Assembly (NCBI GenBank): GCA_956465555.1
Contig: OY101124.1
Coordinates: 558,001-622,000 of the forward strand
Length of the DNA stretch: 64,000 nucleotides
From: Nitzschia sp. pyKryTriq1
Taxonomy: Eukaryota; Bacillariophyta; Bacillariophyceae; Bacillariales; Bacillariaceae
Direction of reading: 5' to 3'
Both the position numbers and the translations under genes were made by a program. This document shows positions 21,565 through 31,762 of the stretch, one piece after another (the first letter of the stretch is position 1; the number at the start of each line of letters is the position of its first letter). The notes under the pieces were generated by a model. It was not told the origin of the DNA. It worked only from the letters and a program-made list of their open reading frames with translations, and searched no databases.

Positions 21565-21955
21565 GGTACCGGTAGTCGCTACCGGTACCGGTACCACAGT
21601 AGAGGCCAGACTCGCTGGGTACACTCTACTACGTATATTGTATGTCCAGACAGTAATGTATGCATACAGGTACCGTACGTGTACGGGTACAAAAGGTGAG
21701 AGGCGATCGCTACCCAAAATTGGAACGAGATGAGCTTTCTCTCTGATATCTGGTAGCTACCGGTAGTCTACTGGTACAGTACGTCAGAAACAGTTAAGTC
21801 CAACGGAGAGAATGCACAGTACTTGATTTCAAGAATCTATTTTCAAACAACATCTACACTTGCACATGTCACATAAAATTGGTGGCAGGCTTCTTTTTAA
21901 ATGAACTTTTGAGGAATTTATTGACAGACTGACTCTGAGAAAGTCAAATAAATGA
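21565..21955. other. Intergenic, palindromic motifs
   Basis: Contains TACCGGTA palindromes (21567-21574, 21580-21587, 21586-21593) and the 3' flank of the ATPase gene; nothing else seen. Confidence 0.5.
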
Positions 21956-24900
21956 TTACTTTCGCATAGAGTCGGTCATGACATGATGGCTAGTCTTGGG
22001 TGCTGGGTCCGACGAAGGAATGATTTGCTGGTCAAAAGTAGGGTCGAAGGCGATGTCATCAATGTCTGAACCCATGCTGGCGAGGTATCGGCGGACGGCC
22101 TTCTCAGTCTCCATGACAACGAAGGTTACCACCATGAAGACAAGAACAATAACCCACTGGTACCAGTCCATACCAGCCATCTCGAAGACAACCGAGTTCA
22201 GTCCAGGTGTGTAGGTGATGAAGAGCTGGAGGACAACCATGATGGCAACAGAGTACCAGCAGAGAGGGTTTCCTGTCAAGATGGAGGTGCTGAAGGAAGA
22301 GTTGTGGCTATAACGGGCGCTGATGGTGATGGCAATAGCTCCGAAACTCAAGGTGTTCAAGGCTTGCGATCGTTGTTCAGGAACACTGTAATCGTTTTGG
22401 ACCATGAAGACACTTCCAACAGTGGTGGCAATCAAGGCGATGGTTCCAATGACGATTCGCAAGAGCAAGAATCGGCCAATCAACCGCTTTCCAAGACGGC
22501 GAGGTGGTTTGGTCATGATTCCTTCTTCGGCGGGCTCGACAGCGGCAACGAAACCAAGGGTGACGGCACAGATCAAGTTGCAGTACAAGACTTGGACGGG
22601 GGTCAAAGGACTCTGGGGCAAACCAAGGAGAATGCCGAACAACACACTCAAACCTTGAGCGTTGTTGATGGGAGTGTTGATCAACAACACCTTTCGCAAG
22701 TTGTCCCACACAGTACGTCCTTCCTTGACAGCGTACACGATGGTGGCGAAGTTATCGTCGGCCAAGATCATCTCGGATGCTTCGCGGGCCACATCGGTAC
22801 CTTCTTTGCCCATGGCAACACCCATATCTGCAGCCTTCAGGGCAGGGGCGTCATTCACACCATCACCGGTCATGGAGCAGATTTGTCCCTCAGCTTGCAA
22901 AGCCTTCACAATCTGGATCTTGTTTTGAGGAGAGGCACGGGCAAAGATGTTGTACTTCAAGACAGCCTTTCGGAGTTCCTCCTCGGTCATACCGTCAAGC
23001 TCAGGTCCAGTGATAGCATCGTTGTACTTCTCATCGACCAATCCAAGCTGATCTCCGATAGCACGAGCAGTGTCCTTGTGGTCTCCGGTAATCATGGCAA
23101 CTCGGACTCCGGCGGAGTGGGCTTCGGCGATGGCAGAAACACACTCGGGGCGTGGGGGGTCCATGATGGCGCAAAGTCCAACCATGGTCAACCATGGTTC
23201 ATCCCGTCCATTGACGAAAGAAGCGCTGAGTTGATCTCCCTCCTTCAACTCGCTCTTCTTGACAGTTCCACGGCATAGGGCCAACACACGAAGACCGTGC
23301 GAGGAAAGGATGGCGATTTGTTCCGTCCAGTACTCGAGGTTCATGGGCTCGGTCTCTCCAAGAATACCAGCCTTGACTTGGTTGGCGCAGACCTTGATCA
23401 TACGGTCAGGAGCTCCCTTGGCGTGGACAACATACTCGTCAGCAGAGACAGTGTTTCCGTCGTTTTCGGTAGAAGGCGCGTGGACAGTGGCCATAAACTT
23501 GTACTCAGAACTGAAAGGAACCTCGGCGACGATGGGCGCGTTGGCCTTCATGCCATCAACGTCGACATCAACGAAGTAAGAAGCGCGGAGAATAGAGAGC
23601 TCGGTGGGGTTTCCGAATTCACCCTCCCGAGATCCATTCTTTCCAAGGGTGCACTTCGAGCACAGAACACCTCCAACCAACGCTTGGCGGATGAAAGTAA
23701 GGCTGGGGGACTCTCCGGCTCCAACAGGGGTGGAGTCGGAAGAGACAGGGCCGTCACCCTCAGGAGCAGGAAGATCTTCAACCAAACCATCATCTTTGGC
23801 TCCACGGTACGAGTCCTCTCCGTGCATCGAGAATCCAAATTGACGCTTTCCACCATGGTGGGCACTGGGACCAGAGTGGATAACTTCAGCAGTAGACTTC
23901 CCAGCAGCTCCTGCAGCTCGGTGGGCCAAGTAGCTATCGTCACGGATGAAGTTGGTGGAAGTTCGGGTTTTGTTGTCGACGTCATTCTTGTAGTGAGCGT
24001 TGGAAGTGACGAAGGCAACGAGCGACATTTCGTTCTTGGTAAGAGTTCCAGTCTTGTCAGAGCAGATGACAGTGACCGATCCCAGTGTCTCAACAGCAGG
24101 AAGCTTTCGGATGATGGCGTTTTGCTTGGCCATCTTGGCAACACTCCACGAGTAGGTCATGGTGACGATGGCATCGAGACCTTCGGGAATCATGGCGACA
24201 GCGCAAGTGAGGGCAATGGTCAAGGAGTCAAGGGCACTTTCAGATAGTTTAAAGAAAGCAGTGCACCAGGTGATGACGGCACAGATAGAAATAAACACGG
24301 CCAAGCACTTGGCAATGAAAGCAATTTGTTCAAGCACGGCAGTCTTCTTCTCTTCGACCTTATTCACAAGACTGTTGATGGTACCAATCTCGGTGTTGTC
24401 ACCAGTCGACACAATCAAACCAACACCATATCCTTGAGAAACCAAAGTGGCACTGAAGCACATGTTCTTTCGGTCTCCCAAAGGAGTTTGCTGGGGGTTG
24501 CCGTTGGCAGCCACGATCGGATCCGTAATTTTATCGATGGGGACGGACTCGCCAGTAAGGGCAGCTTCTTGGCACGCCAAGTTGTTGACCTGAAGAAGTC
24601 GGATATCACCTGGAACACGGTCTCCGGTCTGCAAGATCACGACATCTCCGGGAACAATATCGGTACCAGCCACCTTGACTTCCTTGCCGTCACGAATCAA
24701 AATGGCGTCGCTTGAAAGCATACTCTTAAGGGCTTCGGCGGCCTTCTCGGCCGAACCTTCTTGGTAGACACCGATACACGTGTTCAAGCTGCAGATCAGG
24801 AAAATGCGCGGTGAGAAATTTTATTCGATAAATGTATTCCACTTGCAGCCTTGAGCTGTCTATATTGACTTACGTAACAACAAAGGTAATCAAACCGACT

Positions 24901-25223
24901 TCGATGAAGTTCGTCACGCGATTTTCTCCGGTAGAAATGATACCCTTGATCAAAGAAACGACGGCAACAAAGATCAAGATTCCAACCAAAACATTGTACA
25001 ATTGGGCCCAGATGCGTTGCCACAGAGTCCTTTGTTCCTTTGCCGACAGCTCGTTGGGTCCATATTCCTCCAATCGCTTTGCAGCTTCAGCAGAGGTCAG
25101 ACCAGTAGTGCGGATGTTGGGACCGAGTCCCAAAAGACTGGCACATTCTTCCTTGGTGAGGGCATGCCAGTTGGGGACAGCAGCCTTGGCGGCAGCTCCC
25201 TTTTCTTCGTCAGGTTTGCACAT
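21956..25223 (-). CDS. P2-type cation-transporting ATPase
   Basis: About 1060 residues in two exons, 25223-24874 and 24788-21956; the 85-base intron (GTAAGT...TGCAG) joins [15 protein letters not shown] in frame. Start is [13 protein letters not shown], after the leader ACAGCAAGACATCGTCAAC. Motifs: cation-ATPase N-terminal domain ([18 protein letters not shown]), actuator TGES, phosphorylation site [12 protein letters not shown] (Asp near 360), KGAPDRM nucleotide site, TGDHKDTA, and hinge [11 protein letters not shown] (about 757), then six C-terminal membrane segments. The family includes Ca2+ (SERCA/PMR1-like), Na+/K+ and ENA-type Na+ pumps; I cannot fix the ion. The M4 ion-site motif reads PEGLDAIVT, with Asp where Pro or Leu is usual. 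An insert (about residues 395-460, [13 protein letters not shown]) is less conserved. Confidence 0.92.
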
Positions 25224-26872
25224 GTTGACGATGTCTTGCTGTATGTGCTTGTGTTCAACTATCGATTGAGGAGTCGTCAAGTTGCAAATTATGAGCATGT
25301 CAGGAATCATCGACGGATAGCTACCCGAGCATCCCACTCGCGGCCTGCGAATGACGTCTGCCATCGCATGATTTCTCGGAAACAGGAAGATGCTGGCCGT
25401 ATTAGAAAAATGTTGTTCAATAATACGATCATGTTCAATCGTTGGAAATTTACAGTAGGTCCCTACACAAATCTCTTCTGCCTGCAAGAAGGTATCCAAA
25501 ATCGATTGGTGCCCTCCTTTGACATGGATCATTTCGATTGGAAATTAATCGGGAAAGGAAGACATATCCAGCACATACGTTCTCTGTTTGAGAAAGTTCA
25601 ATGGAAGGGCAATATTAATTCCTTCGAGAAACCTTCTTCGTGAAGGCTTATACTAATGATTGTCTATTGGAAAGAGAATGAAACCCGGCACTCAAAAGGA
25701 AGAAATCAGGGCATGCGTCACTACTTGTATCCGGCTATTACACGTACGCACGTATCTTTTGCACTCAAAAGGAAGAAATAGAACGAATGTGGTCATACTG
25801 GTCATTATTTGGTCCGTACTTCGTACGGGACAGATTGTCCGGACGGACAATCAATTCCGGAAGGATGGTTAACGATCGGTTGGTCCGCATCCGATCATCG
25901 ACCGACTTCTTGGTTCGATAGAGGGGTTAGTTGGTACCCATCAAGGGGATAAACCATACCGTAGACCCTCAAAAGGGTTAACACCTAAATGCACCGCCCC
26001 CAAAACACCCCATTTGGTTCGATCACTAGGAATCAATGCTAGGTTCGAACACTAGGATTCAATGCTTGGTTCGATCGATTCGACTGAAATCCTTTGTTCG
26101 GTCTACCGGGGGAAGGACAGACGCTACTTTACTACGGTAGTAGACTACTGCTAGCTAGTAGAGAGAGTGATTGTCAATCCGACAATCAGCAACACTACTG
26201 TAGATAGATGTATAGAGTAATCAATAGACTTCTATTTGTGTTACAATGATGTTGTTGTTGTACTTGTTCTTGCGATCGAGCGTCGGTCGCAAGAACAAGA
26301 GGCGTTAGATACATACTGTACCACCCTTGGTGACACGCCTTCGCTCCTCGTGGAAGCAGCTATGGGTGCCGATGCCGTGGTACTACGTGTAATTTTCAAA
26401 CCCCATTTCTACTTCCACCTGGCATACATATCTACCAATAACATCAATGCAGTCAATTAAGGATAACATTTGGTAGCATGGGTGCCCCCACTACCGTAGT
26501 TATAGGCAGTCACTAGTGACTCGTGACTCTAGATATTTCGTGTTGTAGAAAGTGCTCAGAGAGAAGCTAGTGGAAATGCCACATAGTAGTACCTACAAAC
26601 TCTATCCAGCGATTATATACTCTTAAGGTACTATGGTAACGTGCTCTTTACTTGGAAAGTTTATCTCTTTGGTATTTCTGACTCTAGAGGGGGTCGACCC
26701 AAAGCTACTTCCTTCGCAGCGCTCCGCGGCTCTCCCCTTTGGCCCAAAAGTCCTCGCACTTATACAATCCCCCCCTACACCGGTACACTACCTGTACGTG
26801 TACCTCCCCGCTGTTTACGTGGTCGGTCGTCGAATATGGCACGAAACGTAAGCAGTCGTATTTATAAAAAAA
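25224..26872. other. Intergenic stretch with short tandem repeats
   Basis: About 1.65 kb without a supported gene. Left part is promoter/leader of the ATPase; an open frame continues upstream of its ATG but lacks family support. A ~27-base unit (GGTTCGA...CACTAGGA.TCAATGCT) is repeated about three times at 26012-26085. Near 25820-25860 are short inverted repeats around GTACTTCGTAC and TTGTCCGGACGGACAA. Nothing else recognised. Confidence 0.5.
26012..26085. repeat. Three short tandem repeats (~27 bp)
   Basis: Units start at about 26016, 26042 and 26069 with TTCGA followed by CACTAGGA.TCAATGCT in the first two and a shortened third. Confidence 0.65.
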
Positions 26873-28102
26873 ATGAGATCCAGGGCTATCGCCATGGCTT
26901 TGGCTTCATGGTACGCTAGAGATCCTGTATCCGTGGAGCAGCTATTTCAACACGTTACCCCAACAGCGCTGACCCAGCTGGACGAGGGGATCCTTGCCTA
27001 TCTGTACGAAGAAGGAGAAAAAAATGATCCATCAATTCCTCCGGAATCCCATCGCGTGCTCGCAAAAGCGGCGATCCGTCGAATTGCTCACAAACAATTG
27101 GACAAATACTCGTCCATAGTCCCTTCCGAGCAACTGCAAGCCGCGCTCAAGTATCATACCCTACCTCCGACGTTGCAAACAGAACTGTGGAGCAAATACG
27201 GTGGCTCCTCTCCACCGAATACATGGTGGGACGCGTTAGAGCGCCTTCGTGAAATTTCGGGTGACGATTCTAGTCGTTTGTGGCGAATGGTTCTAGAGCA
27301 TCCCATGACGGACTACGTCCCCATGCAATGTCAAAATTGCGGCCACGAGGTACCCGATGTCGCATCAGGGCTAGGAGTAGAAGATATCGACCTGGGATTG
27401 AGCGAAGTTGAACCTGAGATTGATGACGGCGTGCTGGAATTGCGAGGTGGTTGGTTTCGGGGTCGACCGCGTGCGGCAAAGATTCTTCAGTTAGATTGTC
27501 CAAAGTGCCATTTTAGAACGCGATGGTACCGATCTAGTCATCCACAAGTCATGCTGAAGCCATACAGGTGGGGACGGCTCTGTGGAGAGCAAGAAGACCT
27601 TCGACTTGCGCTGGCAAATTATTTGGGGATTAAGGTGCGCACTTGTGTGCCGCTAGATTGGGACCATATTTGGAGTGAGTTTGGCACGGGTAGCGAGCGT
27701 AGTGGCACATCTACCCTTTCGAAAGAAGAATGGCACGTCCTAGATGATAATGCGAGAAATTTTGCCGTCCGTCTCGACGAGGGAATCGGAGGTTGGACAG
27801 GAGTCTTTGGAATTCATCCAGATCCAAGCTACTGTCAAGATCTAACCGAAGGATACCTCCAATGCTCTAATACCGGGGGTAGAAGCGGCATCGGCCGTGC
27901 CGATCCGCGTCACTCTAACGAAATGACTCGATATCGAACACTCGTGGAAGAAGCGCAGAGCGATAGACATGGGGGAAAGACGCAAGCAAAAACTGTTGTT
28001 GGCTACTTGTTACAACGGGCTGGGATGACTTCCGACGACATCACAGCAGAATTGCAGTGTGCTGCAAGAGATTATGGTGAAAGAAGTTGGTGGCAAGTTT
28101 GA
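26873..28102 (+). CDS. Hypothetical protein with a split zinc-ribbon-like motif
   Basis: 409 residues from 26873, or 402 from the internal ATG at 26894 (MALASWYARDP). I do not recognise the family. Two CxxC pairs, CQNC (about residue 153) and CPKC (about 212), flank an acidic/GGWFRGRPR segment and could bind one zinc as a split ribbon. The region after it is Trp-rich (PLDWDHIWSEFG, GGWTGVFGIHPDPSYC). No signal peptide or membrane segment. Single exon, intact, with normal coding composition over its full length, which makes a real gene likely. The preceding AT-rich leader (TATAAAAAAA) fits a 5' flank. Confidence 0.6.
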   Translation: MRSRAIAMALASWYARDPVSVEQLFQHVTPTALTQLDEGILAYLYEEGEKNDPSIPPESHRVLAKAAIRRIAHKQLDKYSSIVPSEQLQAALKYHTLPPTLQTELWSKYGGSSPPNTWWDALERLREISGDDSSRLWRMVLEHPMTDYVPMQCQNCGHEVPDVASGLGVEDIDLGLSEVEPEIDDGVLELRGGWFRGRPRAAKILQLDCPKCHFRTRWYRSSHPQVMLKPYRWGRLCGEQEDLRLALANYLGIKVRTCVPLDWDHIWSEFGTGSERSGTSTLSKEEWHVLDDNARNFAVRLDEGIGGWTGVFGIHPDPSYCQDLTEGYLQCSNTGGRSGIGRADPRHSNEMTRYRTLVEEAQSDRHGGKTQAKTVVGYLLQRAGMTSDDITAELQCAARDYGERSWWQV

Positions 28103-29288
28103 TTTTGCTGGAAAGAGCTTGGAATCGTCGACAACGACGACATGGAATCTGCACCTGCGATCCTGCTCTCTTCTTATCTGGAGGAAGAGAACAACTGTGA
28201 CATAAATACCGACGGTGCTAGAGTATTGCTCGGCAATCAAAGATATGGAGCAAGGTCATCTATTTGGCATCGGACGTTCGCCTTTTGGCTTGCTGCTTTC
28301 AGCTTGTATGGTACTGTGCATTCTGTAGTAGAGAGCTAGAGGAGTAGAGAAATACTCCTGGACGTGTTTTCGAGTCAATTGAATTGGAGAACCTGTCATC
28401 TTCTTCTCTCAAGTTGTTTCATCACTCGACTAGGACACAGAACATCCATGGTCGAGCTGGACAGGAATCATCATCAGCATCATCAATATTCCGAATAAAA
28501 TTGGGGGCATGTCTCCCGCCATAGATACTTCAACTTCTATTGCCCGTGTGCTTGTTGATGATTGTCGAAAACGATGATAAATACGTACGTACCATGTACC
28601 GGTTGGACCTTCTTTACTCGCGTGCGTACGGTACAAGTACCAGGTGCGTCGTACCGGTGTGATAATGCATGGTGAAGATTGTCAGATTAGATTACTGTTG
28701 TCTACCTCTATTCTCTACTCTACTACTAGAGAGTAGAGTAGAGAGAGTACGAGTACTTCTCTCTCTCTACTAGTAGAGAGAGAGAGTAGAGTAGAGAGCA
28801 AATGGCCAAACGCTCACGCATAAAACCGGTACGAACTTGTACGATGAAAGAGAAGCAAAAGCGCGAAGAGAGAGATGATGCTGTTGACCATCATGCATAT
28901 ATCTTTCGAATCACAGGCGTTGGGTATCATGATTTATGGCACAGTGTACTTAACGAAAATGCATCCAAGACTCCTCCAGCACATATGTATTCTTCCACTT
29001 AACCTTAAATGACTTCTTCTCTGTGATAAATGCCATATATAATAGTGCACGTAGACTAGTCTAGTTCGAAGGGGCCGGCGGCGCGGGGAATAATGAAGAA
29101 GACTTCACAAGAATAAGATGATTAACCTTCTGCCGTCTCATACTGTACACCCCCGTACCAGTACGGTACTCGGAGTAACGGTAGCGGGTGTATGCTCTGC
29201 GTCAAAGCGAGACCTGCACCACAAAATCACAACAACTACTATACGAGACGAGTACTATTTTAAAACAGCAACGCATAATTTCATTACC
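28103..29288. other. Intergenic stretch with palindromic CTCTACTAGTAGAG repeats
   Basis: No supported gene. Holds strong inverted repeats at 28712-28798 (separate entry) and TACCGGT motifs near 28598 and 28650. An ORF of 65 codons at 28142-28339 has no features. Confidence 0.5.
28712..28798. repeat. Nested CTCT/AGAG palindromes
   Basis: Two adjacent inverted repeats: one centred near 28728 (CTACTCTACT...AGTAGAGTAG-type arms) and a perfect 26-bp palindrome centred on CTAG at about 28771. The DNA could form hairpins or cruciforms. Similar arms occur at 34440-34610 and 43445-43470. Confidence 0.8.
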
Positions 29289-30056
29289 ATGACGAATCTC
29301 TCTCCTGTGACGATGAATATCAGCAACGTAGCCGGGATCTATTCCTTTTCTCGAATAATAGCCGACGACCAAGAGGAGTTTTCCTGTGGAAGTACCATGT
29401 TGACGACGTCCCCATGTGACGTTTCGAGCCAAGACATGCCTTCCTTCTGGGTGAAAGACTTGAGCTATGATAGCCCGAAGCAAAATCAGCAGACGTTATC
29501 TTCTGAAGTTTTGAAGTTCATGACGCCACGAAGAAAACGCCACACCGGATCTCGGTTGCCTACTTTCGGTGCGTTTAGTCCAAACAAAGAGCTGCTGACG
29601 ATCAGTGACCTCAGACGCCTACCGCGATCCCCAGAAAGGAGACCACAATGGAAAACACAGGACACCACAGTGGAAAGGTTCAATCACAGCACTGGAGAAA
29701 TCAATGAGGGTCTGTCTTCATGTTTGCCAAAATCATCGAACTTTCTCAGGATGCCGTTATCCGCTGGTGCAAATGATATTGCCTCTTGGACTCAAACAAG
29801 CCGTCGAAGAAGACGACGAGGAAAGCTATTGCAGGGCGTCTCGCCCAGTCTAAGATCCCTGCCACGAGAACTGGAGCTCCAGCTTGATGACGAAGATCAA
29901 CGGGATATTCGTGCTAACCCCGCAGAGAACATGAATTCCAGCATCGGCGAAGACGGACCGACGAGTAGTGTCCACCAATCAATCATTGTTGGCCACGAGT
30001 TAACAGAGGAGGAGGAGGAGTATGATTTACCGAAAGAACCACAGCTTGATCCCTAA
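29289..30056 (+). CDS. Hypothetical hydrophilic protein
   Basis: About 255 residues from the preferred ATG at 29289 (MTNLSPVTMN); an upstream in-frame ATG at 29118 would add 57 less protein-like residues. No domain recognised. It is rich in Ser, Arg and Glu, with basic patches (TPRRKRH, SRRRRRRGK) that may act as nuclear signals, and an acidic C terminus (ELTEEEEEYDLP). Probably disordered. Coding status rests only on ORF length and composition. Confidence 0.4.
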   Translation: MTNLSPVTMNISNVAGIYSFSRIIADDQEEFSCGSTMLTTSPCDVSSQDMPSFWVKDLSYDSPKQNQQTLSSEVLKFMTPRRKRHTGSRLPTFGAFSPNKELLTISDLRRLPRSPERRPQWKTQDTTVERFNHSTGEINEGLSSCLPKSSNFLRMPLSAGANDIASWTQTSRRRRRRGKLLQGVSPSLRSLPRELELQLDDEDQRDIRANPAENMNSSIGEDGPTSSVHQSIIVGHELTEEEEEYDLPKEPQLDP

Positions 30057-30790
30057 GGTCTGATAGCAAAGGATCGACGGAGGATATAGCTAGCACCATG
30101 TAACGGCCCAACGGCAGCCTGTTCGATCATCCTGATAATTTAGATCTATCCTTGAAAGTTTCAGAGCACCACAGTTTCGTAGTAGAGTAGCGTTCGTACA
30201 ACACCATCACAGAAGAGTTCTATCGAAGACTCGTCCGATTCGATTTTATGGCACTGTTTCTGTACCCACGATCTACGGTACAGTACAGTACCCCCCAGCC
30301 CGTAGCACGAGGAATAGTCCTACCGGTAGTCATACGTACCAAGTCTATGTACCTGGTACAGGAACAGATCCAAGGGTGCCGATCACCGCGCACTAACGTG
30401 GAACTCGCTTTACAGGCACGCTTGGACAATGCTCTTTCGCCCTAGCCACGCTCCGTGGCAAAGCTCGCTTGGCCTGGGGCAAGATTCTGTGGCCACGCTG
30501 CGAAGCAGACACCGCGGTTTCGATTTAACGCGCTTTTGAGTTCAGTGGAGGAAGGTGGAGCGCGCGTGATCGCTCGATCCTTGGATGTTCCAAGGTACGT
30601 CGTCATCCTATCGGTATGTATGCCCAACCGTACAACCTCACCAAGGCGATGATCGCGGTGGGGTGATCTTGATATGATGATTCGTGATCCGTCCTTCATG
30701 TTGACATTATTACAAGTTACAAGCGTAACGGTACGGTGTACGCTACGAGTACATCACATATCGCATCATCATGATGCATGATTTAAAGAT
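30057..30790. other. Intergenic, nothing recognised
   Basis: About 0.7 kb. Contains GTACGGTACAG-type short repeats near 30280 and 30730 and imperfect inverted repeats of CCACGCTCCGTGG type near 30447-30500. I considered a tRNA here and could not fold one. Confidence 0.45.
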
Positions 30791-31723
30791 ATGTCTTTCT
30801 ATTTTACTCTTGTACTTTTCTTGACGATACTTCCAGAGCTCGCTGTGTCGTTGGTCGGCCGACAAATCGATGCTGGACTGGACAGAAGGGGGTTTCTCGT
30901 CGGAGCTTCTTCCGTCGTGGTGGGCACCACTGCGTGGGTGGCAAAGCCACAAGACACTCTAGCGGCAGATAGAGTGGGGATCCGACTCGAACAAGATATT
31001 CTGAATCTTCCTCCTCCTTCCTCTGCGAGTGAATTCAACGGCGTCGACAACACATATTTTCCTCCGTTCTTGCAAGGCACATGGGACGTCACACAAACGT
31101 TGATCCGAGTAAATACTCCACTGGGCCTCAAGTTTGTGGGTGGTCCGAATGCCGACCTGGCGATTGCCGAGAAAACAATGACAGAGACGCGCTCTCAAAT
31201 CGGTGTGCCGGTTCAACTTCAACTACGATACGTTCCAACGAAATGGGGTGTCACCGAAGACCGAATCTTTAACACTCAGGCCCGATTGAATGGGTTCGCT
31301 GGTAAAACTGTCGTCGCGTCCGTCAGCTATGCCGATGTTGGAGGTTCCAACCGTAAATCGGTTCTGGCTCTTGGTGGAACTGAAAATTATCCTTTGCAAA
31401 CTACGATAACCTATTTCAAGGGTCCAGCAGCGCAGAAAAGTTTTCTGATTGCGCACGGGGCCGAGAATCTAGGAGACAGTTCCTGGGCGGGGTACGAGGT
31501 ACAGCGATCTATCTTTGCGCTGACCAACCAAAATACAGCGCCACCTATTACGACGGACACCGAATACATCTGGAAATTCGATAAAGTGGACAGCAGGTCG
31601 GTCACCGGACAGCTCCGAATTGCCTCCTATCTCAACGCTCAGAACGACAAGCTCTACTTTGAAGCTCGGAACAGGGCCGTATCACTTCTGGATTATACAC
31701 TAGTGATGAAACGGAAGGACTAG
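30791..31723 (+). CDS. Probable thylakoid-lumen protein (DUF6816-like)
   Basis: 310 residues. Residues 1-20 form a signal-peptide-like hydrophobic stretch (FYFTLVLFLTILPELAVS); near residues 32-45 a second segment, DRRGFLVGASSVVVG, has a twin arginine followed by a hydrophobic core, and ALAAD-like LAAD follows: the pattern expected for a protein imported to a complex plastid and then sent to the thylakoid lumen by the Tat route. The mature part (PPFLQGTWDVTQTL...TPLGLKFVGGPN) matches my memory of a conserved cyanobacterial/plastid family; its biochemical role is unknown to me. Single exon, intact. The plastid signal lacks a clear ASAFAP motif, so targeting is inferred. Confidence 0.65.
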   Translation: MSFYFTLVLFLTILPELAVSLVGRQIDAGLDRRGFLVGASSVVVGTTAWVAKPQDTLAADRVGIRLEQDILNLPPPSSASEFNGVDNTYFPPFLQGTWDVTQTLIRVNTPLGLKFVGGPNADLAIAEKTMTETRSQIGVPVQLQLRYVPTKWGVTEDRIFNTQARLNGFAGKTVVASVSYADVGGSNRKSVLALGGTENYPLQTTITYFKGPAAQKSFLIAHGAENLGDSSWAGYEVQRSIFALTNQNTAPPITTDTEYIWKFDKVDSRSVTGQLRIASYLNAQNDKLYFEARNRAVSLLDYTLVMKRKD

Positions 31724-31762
31724 GCTTACAACACAGAAACGCGATATCGTGTTCTTATTAGT

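Noticed and set aside
22304-24247. Two ~320-codon open frames on the plus strand over the ATPase
   Set aside because: Antisense shadows of the ATPase exon; low-complexity composition and no domain.
30440-30560. Possible tRNA gene
   Set aside because: Short inverted repeats are present but no A-box/B-box pair or cloverleaf could be drawn.
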